Made by a program: the position numbers and the translations under genes
Assembly (NCBI GenBank): GCA_911728435.2
Contig: OU452209.1
Span: forward strand, 9,902,869-9,966,868
DNA from: Apoderus coryli
Lineage: Eukaryota > Arthropoda > Insecta > Coleoptera > Attelabidae
Reading direction: 5' to 3'
Length of the DNA: 64,000 bases
Part shown: positions 22,425 to 34,400 of the stretch, one piece after another
How the letters are laid out: each line of letters opens with the position of its first letter
How positions within the stretch are numbered: the first letter of the stretch is position 1
Notes under the pieces: model-generated
Told to the model about the DNA's origin: nothing
The model's database searches: none
What the model saw: the letters and a program-made list of their open reading frames with translations, nothing else

Positions 22425-25400
22425 CTAAAAATGGCAAAAAAAAAACAATCAGTTGTTATCTATAGTCAATCGGAATTAATTGATAAGAGCGTTTTCTCAT
22501 ATAGCAGAATGGGAGAGGGCATTTAAGAAATATTCAGTTTTTCACTTACAGAAAGAAAAGACTCAGCCTTGGGATTAACAGTATGAAAACGCATAATAGT
22601 TATATAGATACGAACGTAAAGGTTTTCGGACCATCGGGTTTCGGAGCCGAAATTACATAAGAATGATTTATAGAAAGTTTCAGAGTGCACATGAACGGTA
22701 CTTTTGTCAACACGGTGTACGCACAAGAAGGTTTTTTTTTTTTAATGAAAACAACAACCAATTTTCATTTTCTAAATTAAATATTTATTTGGCAATATGA
22801 AAAAGTAAATTAAAAAAATCACATTAACATTTGCTTACGGTGCAAATTAGGCAATTCCTATGTGTAAGTTTAATTCTCTCAAAGATATTGCAATATTGTT
22901 TTTTATCCGTGCTTGGATGGTGTGTTTTTTTACAAACTGTAGAAGATTCAGAACACTTGTTACCGACTCAGGAATAATATTCGGAGATATGATCGAGTAT
23001 GTGCATCTATTTCGGGTTTAAAATGGATTAAAGTTATATTAATCTATTTGGTACTTTGGATAAAAGCATTTTTTGCATATGTTTATGTTCAAATAATGTT
23101 GTATTGTATTGTAAAGGTATATGTATCGTTATATCGTCAGGGTTAAGTATGAGTGGCCATTTGGCTAAACTTCGCCCTCAATAAAATAAAGACTATTATG
23201 ATTATTTCGCGATTAAATATTATTTTTTTTTCCTATTCCTTATTACATAACTTTTTACAACATCATGAGGATGCATCCTTAAGGAACGGAAAGAGAACAT
23301 ATTGTGATCCACCTTTTTAGGCCACTGCACAATTTTGCAAACTTTATTCTTAAAATTCCTGGGAAGCGATTTCTACTCCAAAACCTGGTCAAATCATGGT
23401 TGCTTAAGATTGTCTAAGAAGCAGAAAACATAGTATTGTAAATTCTGACACTAGATACTCACCGCGTTGCTTATAGCACATTGTGCTTTGTACTTGATCA
23501 CTTATTAATTTACATTTTAGATATCGGAACTTCATTTTATTTATGTTCATTGATGCAGTAACAGAAGTAGTTTTTTAAGAGGTTTGTTTAAGCTAATTAT
23601 TGTTAAAATTTAGTTAGTAATGACCTGTAAATAATTGTTACAAACCAGGTATATCCGATGGTTTATCCAAATTAACTTTAGCTCCAAAGGTGTATTTAGG
23701 TGCATTTTCGTGCAGTGCATTGTCGGCAAGTGGAATATTGTAAACGTTAGGTCCTATTTAACAATAATGATAAATTAGCATTATTTTTATCATTAGTAGT
23801 CCTCAAATAAAGTAAGTTGTTAACCACATATTCCTTGAGCTCTTCGTTGGTAATGTTAATATTATAATTTAGAAAAATTGAATAAATATTGAGGTATTTT
23901 GGATTTAGGAGTTGGCAGTTAATATTGGATTGATTCATGTATATGCATATATATTTATTTACGTGACGAAACATTTTGAAATAGTGCAATAGGTAGGCAC
24001 TGATAGGTTACTTAAGAGATTAATATTTTCCTTTGTCAGCCTTTCAGATAAACTTTCAATAATTACTAAAAAACAAAATAGAAAAAAACTCAATCAACGT
24101 AGGTATATATACAGAGTGTTTCAGAAAGACATGGCCAAATTGCTAGAGGTAATAGAACTGCTTAAAATAAGTGTAGCTTGTTATATAAGTTTTTGCAGAA
24201 GGGGCCTTCCTTTTCGAGATACCGCGAGTGAAAATTTAGCTTAGACATTGTGTGACTAATGTCTAAGCTAAATTTTCACTCTTAACTTTTTTGATGTTTA
24301 TACTTTAGAAACTTGGTAATTGCAAAAAATGATAGCTTGATTTCAGAGGATAACTTCAGAGACATACACCTATTCTTTAAAGTAGTTCCAAACAGTAAAA
24401 TGTAGCGGGTTGAGATCAGGCAATCGAGGAGGCCAATGAATTGGAGCATCAGCACCCCGACATATCCATTTATTGGGAAATATTCACTTAACCGTCTTCG
24501 ACGCGCTCTACTAAAATATGGTGGAGCACCATCATGCATAAATAACAAAGCTGTTTGCTCGTTTAGTGATAAGTCTTCCAAAATTTCAAATAAATCATTC
24601 TGCAGAAATTTGAGGTATAACTCACTGTTAGAGTTGGAGGTAAAATGTGGTTTCCAATACACCGATTGTCTAAGGTGGCAGCCCATACATTAATTTTAAA
24701 TGAAAAATAATTTCGTGGCATCATTTTATAATTAATTTTAATTGTGTGTTGATAATGAGTCACTCGCTTTACTATAGGATTTTCTCCTGACCAATAGTGC
24801 GCATGCTGGGAATTGAACATCCCTTGCCGTGTAAAGATAGCTTACTCAGTAAACAGAATATTATTCAAGAAACGCGGAGCATGAACGTAAAAATTCGCAC
24901 AATTCGAGTCTCTGAGGAAAATCATCTGGCAATAGTTCCTGAACTTTTCTGTAATGAACGCGAGTATTCTTAGTTGAGCCTGCGGCACCAAAAACATTCA
25001 TATGAAAAAAATTAGACCGTTATTTCTAATAATTCATAGTCAGTTAGAAAAAATAGTAAAAATAATATTTTTTTAACTCGCTGTATCTCGAAAAGGAAGG
25101 CCCCTTCTGCAAAAATTTATATAACAAGCTACACTTATCTTAAGCAGTCATATCACCTCCAGCAATTTAGCCATGTCTTTCTGAAACATATACGAGGTCT
25201 GTTCAAAAGGTTCCCGGAATTTTTGAATTGCGCGCGTCCGGAGAGTCCGGTGGTCAAATTTTTTTATTGTGTTGGTACACATGTCCCTAATGTATGGTGA
25301 AATTTTCAGCTGTATTCATTGTTTACATTCTGTCTTGTAGCGGCTGGTGTAGACGTGTTTTTTTGAGCTCGGCGATTTTTGTTAGTTTAAACAATGGAAG

Positions 25401-28400
25401 AATTGAAGAGTCAAAGAATTTGTATTAAATTTTGCGTGAAAAATGAAATAAAGTGTAACCATGTGTGCGAAATGTTACAGAGAGCCTACGGTGAGTCTGC
25501 TATGAAAAAAACAAGTGTTTACGAGTGGTATAAGCGTTTCTAAGATGGCCGCGAAGACGTTGAAGACGACGAACGCTCCGGTCGACCCAGCACGTCAATA
25601 ATCGATGAAAATGTGGGAAAAGTGGAAAAAATGAATATGGATGATCGCCGAATCACAATTAGAGAAGTTGCTGATGAAGTTGGCATATCAGTTGGCTCAT
25701 GCCATCATATTTTTTCAAAGGTTTTGGGCATGAAACGAGTGGCAGCAAAATTCGTTCCAAAACTGCTGAATTTTGATCAAAAAAACAAACGCATTACCAT
25801 CGCTCAGGAGCTGTTAAACGACGTCAACGACGATCCAAATTTACTTGAAAGGGTCATAACTGGTGATGAAACATGGGTGTACGGTTATGATGTCGAAACA
25901 AAAGCACAATCGTCCACGTGGAAGCACTCAACGTCACCAAGAGTGAAAAAAGCACGTCAAGTTCGATCAAATGTCAAGGTTTTGCTTACTGTTTTCTTCG
26001 ATTATAATGGCATAGTGCATAAAGAATTCTTGCCAAAAGGTCAAACCGTCAATAAGGAGTATTACCTTGAAGTAATGCGACGTTTGCGTGAAGCAATTCG
26101 AAAAAAACGCCCCGATTTATGGAAAAACAATTCATGGGTTTTGCACCACGATAACGCACCTGCTCATTCATCGTTGCTTATTCGTGATTTTTTGGCTAAA
26201 AACAAGACTTTAATCATGCCCCAACCTCGTTATTCACCAGATATCGCTCCGTGTGATTTTTTCCTGTTTCCAAAGTTGAAGAGACCCATGAAAGGACAGC
26301 GTTTTTCATCGATTGCAGAGATAAAGGCAGAATCGCTGAGAGTGCTACAGAGCATTACAAAAAGTGACTATCAAGGGTGTTTCGAAGACTGGAAAAAACG
26401 CTGGCATAAGTGTATTATATTTAGGGGGGATTACTTTGAAGGGGACCATATAGATGTAGACGAATAAATAAATATATTTTTAGAAAAATGAGAATTCCGG
26501 GTACTTTTTGAACAGACCTCGTATATATAAGCTAAGGGAAAATATTCACTTAAAGTGACTCAACTAGTAGTTGAATAAATTCTATATATATTATATAGAA
26601 AAGCCAAATGACGAAAACGAACATTTGTAAGTTGGAAAAAACATTCGCTTCAGGTGGGAATCAACCCACGTCTCACACTTTCCGGGCATTTGCTCTAGAC
26701 CATATATATATATATGAACTAAAAAAAGCCGAGTCACGTCAGTTTTAATTCATATTTAGCAATGTTGTAGCCTACAAATTTGATTCGAAATCGGCCGCAT
26801 GGCGACACCGCCATCTAAGTCATGTTTGTTTCAAATTGCAACCCCAAATTTCTATGAAGTTGCTGGTGTGTACAATGATGAACATAAGAAAAATGTTTTT
26901 AAAAATGGCTTGTTTTCCAAACGAAGTCAAATTTAATATTTTGATCAACGTTACTCGCTATAAGTGCTTTAGTTGTACTAAACAAATGCGCGTCACACAC
27001 ATCTCAAAAACCGTGTTTACGTAAATAGGCCACAGAATTTAGATGAATTAAGACACCGTATTCAAAACGAGATGCAATTGATCACTCCCGAGATCAAAGA
27101 AAACGTGCAAAGCTCGTTTGTTTGAAGGTTAGCCTATTGCTAAAGGGTCGACAGTGCTCAACTTGAGCAACTGCTCTAGATAGTCCTCCTAAAAACAAAA
27201 GTAATTAGGTATTTTCGTTATTTCATTAATCACAAAGCGACACATCCAAAAGTGGATAAGGAGGCAAAAACCTACATTTCCTTTAAAAAAATATATGTTA
27301 CACACATGTGGCACATCATTGCACTCAGGATGACAGCAGCATCTCAAAAGTGTCCTAAAAAAAAGGAGTTCAAATTTGAAACAAACATGATGCGGCAGAT
27401 CTTTATTGGCCATGCCCCCCAGGAATGTGTGTTTTTTTTATATTATAAAGAGGAATAATTGCATTTGTGTCTTCATCTATTACTAGAAATTTTCGATTTA
27501 ATTTGTTCATAACTTTATGTTTTTTATTTCTTGAATAAGTTGCTGTGACTTATGATAATTGTTTTTAGTTTCTATAATTTTAACTGCAACCAGTGCTAAA
27601 ATGATATACAGGGTTATTCACGCCATACGCCACGGAATATTGTGGCTAAACTAAGTATTTAATTTCCTTAAAGTTTTATCCATGGGTGCGATAAAAATGA
27701 TTTATGGCTCCATTTTAAAAATATTGTGTATCTATACAGGGTGTCCCACATATAAGAAATGAACCATAGTTGTGTTTTTTTAAATGGAACGCCCTGTATA
27801 TGAATATATTTTTAGATTCCCCGTTCAAAATAAACCTAACTTTCATTAAAGTACATCTAACCTAAACCTGACAGTTTTTTAAAAATTTTAATTTTTATAA
27901 AAATATAGATATAATTTCAATGAAAAAATTCACATCTATTCGTTTGTTATTTTTAAGCCAGTCTGGGTTGATAAATATACCCACTCATCACTTATTACGC
28001 CAAATATAAAAAACACCCCATACTAAATACAGAGTGTCCAATAATATAAGTTATAAGAACGTAAAGTTTAATTCTAAATAACTTGTTTATTTCAAATGGA
28101 AAACCCAGTATATGAGGTCAAAATTAGCTGCAAAAAGTAATTATCTGTCAAATATTAATATTATAATACTTTCCTATGGATAACTCTTCACGTTTTCAAA
28201 ATGCACATATTCATAATATTAGACGAATTTTTAATTGAACCTATTAATTTCATGTAGACCACCCTGTATTTGATGAAGATAAATTAATTATCTATTAATC
28301 AGTATAAGGTTTTCCTATTCATATTTCAATTTTGAATGGAAAAATCACATATTGGTAGTAATAGGAAGAATTTTTCAAAATTATAATATTTGTCAAGTCA

Positions 28401-31400
28401 GCCATGAGAATTTGACAAACAAAATATTTAAACAATAAAATAATAAATAAATACATTTTTAACTTAAATTAAATAACAAGATATACATAAATACTAATAA
28501 ATTTTATAATAAATGCAAAATGATTGGACTCTAGGCACATTTGAATCCTTCTCTTAAATCCTTCAAAAATTTTAACCTCCTGTAACGCTTAGCTTATTTG
28601 CTCCTTCATATCCCCCATTAAAAAAAAATTCATTTTCGATGATTTTGTTCCTGCCCATGTACAAAATTCAACGCGAGTTAAAATCAATATTGAAAAATTC
28701 TTGATGCAGTTGCACTGTGTTTGGGTGGTATTTTTCGTTAAACTGCCTTAACAGCCTCTCGAAGACCGCTTTTTTTGGAATGATTTTGCGCCGGAAACCT
28801 TTGAGCGTAAACTTGCGATGCCAGTAAAGCGTCTTTGGACCATTCTCCCAGAAAAATCAAGTCCATTCTTTCTCCTTTGGAATAGGTTCGCATTTTTGAT
28901 TAATTGAATTAAATCAAATGTCACAGATAAAAAACTGTTTTATGAAAAATTCCCAACTCTTAGGTAAGAATTTTCAACAGACTATTTGACAGTAAATATC
29001 AAATTAAAAAACATGTATTCTGTCTCCTCAATCCATCCATAAGAAATCATTATAGTATTTGACAGATAATTACTTTGTGCATCTAATTTTGACCTCATAT
29101 ACCAGGTGTCCTATTTGAAACAAACAAGTTATTTAGACTTAAACTTTACGTTCATTTAACTTATATTATTGGACACCCTGTATATAGTATTGGGGGTTTT
29201 TTATATTTGGCGTAACAAGTGATGAGTGGGTATATTTATTAGCCCAGACTGGTTTAAAAAGAACAAACGAATAGGTGTGAATTTTTTCTTTGAAATTATG
29301 TCTATATCTTTATAAAAATTAAAATATTTAAAAAAATGTCAGGTTTAGGTGAGATGTACTTTGATGAAAGTTAAGTTTATTTTGAACGGGGAACCTAAAA
29401 ATATATTCATATATAGCGCATTCTATTTAAAAAAACACAACTATAGTTCATTTCTTATATTTGGGACACCCTGTATAAATTCACAATATTTCTAAAATGT
29501 AGCCATAAATAATTTTTATCGAACCCATGGATAAAACTTTAAGGAAATTAAATAGTTTAGCCTCAATATATTGTGTCGTATGGCGTGAATAACCCCTGTA
29601 TATCTTATTACATACAGTAGATTTATTTAAAAAAAAAAACACACAAATTTGGTGCTCCCATACATAGATGTCTAAACTGATAGATTACAAACTGAAAGAT
29701 TACAAATTATATTTTGCTCAAGCTCAATACGTTAGACTGACCTTTTATTTGAAGATATCCAAGGGTTGTTAGTAATAAATTTGATTAACTTAAATAATAT
29801 GAAACACAACACACCAGGTGTATCGGATGGCTTATCCAGACTCAACTTAGCCCCAAATGTGTATCGCGGTGAGTTTTCATGCAACATTTTGTCAGCCAGT
29901 GGAACATTGTAAACGTTAGGTCCTGTATTTAAAAATCACGACAAAGTTTAAATAATTAAATTGTTATACCTAAGTTACACATTAATAATTAAATTGATAT
30001 GACATGTTCAAATTAACACTACGCACCAGGGATATCAGATGGTTTATCTGGGTTCAGTTTAGCTCCGAATGTGTATCTTGGAGAGTTTTCTTGTAACATT
30101 TTGTCAGCCAGTGGAACATTGTAAACGTTAGGCCCTATATTTAAAAACCACGACAAAGTTAGTTAGTACTAAACACCAGGGATATCAGATGGTTTATCTA
30201 GGATCAACGACAATCGACACAGAAAAATGTTTTTAAAGAATCAATTTTCCTCGAAAAACTAATTTTGGTTCATTTAATCTCTGTATATTTCCAGATTCCA
30301 CAAAGCAGAGGAGTTAGAGCTGGCAACACTGCATTTTTAAATACCACCATTCTTATTTAGTAATCTCAGAAAACAGTTTGGTTGCTGCTGTCACACAGAA
30401 AACGTCGTAAATACGCTTTGTCAGTGTAACATCCATTTGTCAAGAGAACATGTGCCCGCTATGATTTGCTAGGATTTTAGCAAGCAACAGAGTCTTGAAC
30501 AACTTGACCACCTGTGCTTCGCTGGAACAGCGAATTTAAAAGAGGACGGATATCGCTTGGTGACGACACGTACTGGTAGGCCCCGTTCTTCACTTACCAA
30601 GATGCTCCTATCAAACCATTGAGACAACGCTTGGTGTTGGATCCGAAACAGTAAATTCAATCAACACGAAAACAACTGATTTGTGGGTGCCACATGAGCC
30701 GAACGACTTCCAAATGTCAGAACGAGTAAGACTCGGGCGGGAAACGTAACAAGAAGAACGTAAGTGGGTGGATTCACGAAGACCAACAAATATGTCTTTC
30801 ACGAAGGCTATGTACGCTTTTAGTTTGTGGAAGTTTCGGTTACAAAGGTGTATTGATGTAAGTGGAGATTATTTTGAACATCAACAAACTTAGTTTTAGA
30901 GATTTATAGTTTTCTTGTGTCTCAAAAGATGTAGCAAGATTTCTGTATAGATACCTATTTTCAACTGTTTTTTATATCTTGATTCTATTGCAAGATGTAG
31001 TTGTGGTAAGTGATTTTCGGGTAAACTAAATCACAAGAATGATAATTTCGATTTCCGCATTGAAAATTATTGAATTTTCTCAGGAAATAATATACTCGGT
31101 GTTCAATTTAAAATAAGGAAGTTGATGTCAACTTCCGGTATAACGAGAAGAGGTACGGCCTTGAAAATAATAGATATATATAATATATATATATATATAC
31201 ATAGAAAAGTGAAATAAACTAATATTTACGAACTGAAAAAAAAAGTCCACGACACAAATGGGGTGCGAACCCAACACCTCGCATTTTCCAGTCAGGTGTT
31301 CTACTAAATCACCAACTGCGGCATGTGGCACATAGCGGAAATCTCCTTCAGTCCGTATACATCGTGTCTGTATGTTGGGTGCGAATCCCAGTTGTCTTAA

Positions 31401-34400
31401 AATTTTTGTTAGTTCGTAAATATTAGTTTGTTTCACTTTTCAATATTTATATTATACGGTGTCAACAACTTATGTTGATCCTTATATATATATATATATA
31501 AATATATTATATATTGTTAGTTTATTATAAGCTCTAATTACTGTTACGTCAAATGCTAATATGGAATATTACACACCAGGTACATCAGACGGCTTATCCA
31601 GGTTAACCTTTGCCCCAAAAGTGTATTTTGGTGAATTTTCGTGCAACATTTTGTCAGCAGTTGGAATATTGTAAACGTTAGGACCTGAATGTAAACAGTA
31701 ACGAGGTTAATGATATATCTATAGGGTTAATAAAATATTTGTTAAATACAATTATAAAAATACTACACACCAGGTACATCAGACGGTTTATCCAAGTTAA
31801 CCTTAGCCCCAAATGTGTATTTTGGTGAATTTTCGTGCAACATTTTGTCAGCATTTGGAATATTGTAAACATTAGGACCTAAATACAAATAGTCACAATG
31901 TTAATGATATTTTTACTATTTGAAGTGTAAGTTATTTACATAAATAAAAGTATTACACACCAGGTACATCAGACGGTTTATCCAGGTTAACTTTAGCCCC
32001 AAACGTGTATTTTGGTGAATTCTCATGCAACATTTTGTCAGCAAGTGGGACATTGTAAACATTGGGACCTAGTTGGAGTTTGACAAATTTATTTAAAAAT
32101 ATATGTGTAGCATATTTTTCAGTTAATATTGTTTTAGTTTTTCACGTAGAAAAACAGTTTAATATGAATTTTCATCAAGTCCAAGTCAAAACAGAACAAC
32201 GCCAATAAAACTCTTGGTTTTCTGGTGCGATATACTAAATATTTCAGACACCCTCAACCATTATTAAAATTGTATTATGCATTTGTGTTCAGTAAGCTGA
32301 ATTTCTACAAATTTTAAAGGCACGTCTAAAGAAATTCAGAACGATTTATTAGATTGTTAGAGAAATTTCATGGAAATTTTAGGTGAATTACAAAATACTG
32401 AGCTTTTGGCAATAATAGCGGATGAAGCGACAGATGTTCCTGCGAAGTCTCATTGAGTTGCAATATTTAGGTACTTACACCACATCTAGTTTTTGGGAAC
32501 ACGAACCGCCACTTTATATAGAATATAAATCTCAAAAGGCAACCACAACATGACCTACCAATTATTTTGTGTGTAACCTAGACACATCATCTCCAAACAT
32601 TAATATTATACACATTGGGCTTATAATAAATCTTTAATATTTCCATTAAACTTACAAATAATGACTTCCGGTATTTTTTATATTATAACCTAGGGAATGA
32701 TTTTAAAACCATTTGTACCAAACCAACTAACCACGAATTTCCCTTAATTTATTATTATTAATAAAATTATCCTATACAAAAAATGTTTCCTTGTATGGAA
32801 ATATCTAAACATATCATAAACTAAGCAGTTTGCAAAAAAAAACTTTATTTAGCTTTGGAGGAATTGATACAAAAATTTCATGATTGTTTTAGTTTTGATC
32901 TTAGATTGAGCTTGAGAGTTTTTTTAAACAAATTGGGTATTTTCAATGGGAATGACCCAAAGTCAAAGATGGTCTGAGAGTTATATACAGTAAAACTAAA
33001 TCTAGCCTGTTCAATGAGATAATATTTGATTTTCTTATTAATTATCATCGAATGCTAAAATTTTTTCGTTTTATAATTTGTTAATAAAAAAAATCCAGTC
33101 GGAAAATTCAGGTTTCCATCACAAATTTTTTTGCAACTTTGATATACCTTTTAACACTATATCCAAAGCGATGTATGTATTCTCAAGCGATAATAAATAA
33201 ATAAATATATATTTGTCAAAAAAATTAAATAATTTTGTAAACAGGTAAACAAACAAAACATATAAAACATAAGAATAATAATTAATATATACGTATATAC
33301 AGGTACATCGTCAAATAAATAAATCAATTAAGATACTTAAAGTTAATTAATTAAGTAAATATTCTACAGTTCAATATATATAATTTAATTATAATTATAT
33401 ATATACAAAACACACAATACAAACTACTAAGTACTATCCAGTGTGTGAATCGCTCAAAAATTAATGCACATTAAAAAAGTCACCTACTGTATAAAAAGCT
33501 TTTTCCAACAAATACGTCTTTAGAACTTTACAGAATCGAGGAAGGGATGATAGCCATTTGATTTCCATTGGCAGATGGTTGTGCATTTTTTTTGCATTGT
33601 ATATAATCGAGCTTTTGATTAATTCGGAGGATGGGGCTGGCAGATAAAGATCATGTTCGGAGTTTCTAAGGAGATAATTATGGAATGGTCTTTCAGAAAC
33701 ATCTGACAGGTGTTTGAGGATTAAGCAGACCGATTCCAATATGAATAAGGAAGGTAGTGTTACTATTTTAAATTTTCTGAAGAAGTCCTGGCAATGGGCT
33801 CTATAGTGCAATCTCAGAGAGTATCGAATAGCTCTTTTTTGCAATCTAAAAATACGCCCAAATTGCGTTGCACAGCATGTACCCCAGAATGAGAGCGCGT
33901 ATCGACGATGGGATTCGAAGAGTGAAAAGTAGACTCTTATGGAAGTTGACAAGTTAAGTTCTTTGGAAACTGATCTTAACGCAAAACAGGCAGAGCTTAA
34001 TTTTGTTGATAACGCATCAATGTGCAACTTCCACTTCAGGGAGCTGTCAACAACATGGCCCAGAAACTTCACAGAAGAAACGACGTCAATAGTGGAATTA
34101 TTAAGTTCAAACGACTGCAGCACATATTTATATGACACAGATTTAGTTTTTGCAGTGTTCAAGCACAACAGGTTAGAGTCACACCATGATTTGATGGTGA
34201 TTAAGTCTTTGGATATGGTACTATGAAGAGCCACACTATCCGGGCCGCACCAAGTGAAACTAGTATCATCAGCAAAGAGACATACTTTACCGCTGATGTC
34301 TAGGCACGTAATGTCGTTGATAAATAGCAAAAAAAAAATAGGACCCAACACCGAACCCTGTGGAACTCCACAATCCATCGGCCTGCAAGAAGACACAGCC

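Larger units (their letters stand above)
24111..25190 (-). mobile_element. DUF4817-type transposon with TIRs of about 115 bp
   Basis: The left arm (24111-24226: ACAGAGTGTTTCAGAAAGAC, ATGGCCAAATTGCT, GAAGGGGCCTTCCTTTTCGA) is inverted at 25077-25188. The outermost bases of the right arm are lost where the next mariner element begins. Inside, on the minus strand, is a broken transposase. Confidence 0.8.
26524..27606. other. ODF3-like intron 9: tRNA-like piece, TA run, transposase crumbs
   Basis: Contains a tRNA-like segment on the minus strand (26648-26706), a (TA)n run (26700-26716) and a DUF4817-like transposase tail at about 27020-27150. Nothing else is recognisable. Confidence 0.5.

Noticed and set aside
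31250..31325. tRNA gene on the minus strand
   Set aside because: A and B boxes are present, but no 7-bp acceptor stem or proper anticodon arm can be drawn; treated as a tRNA-derived repeat.
33939..34226. Plus-strand 95-codon frame
   Set aside because: Antisense shadow of the jockey-like RT C-terminal domain.
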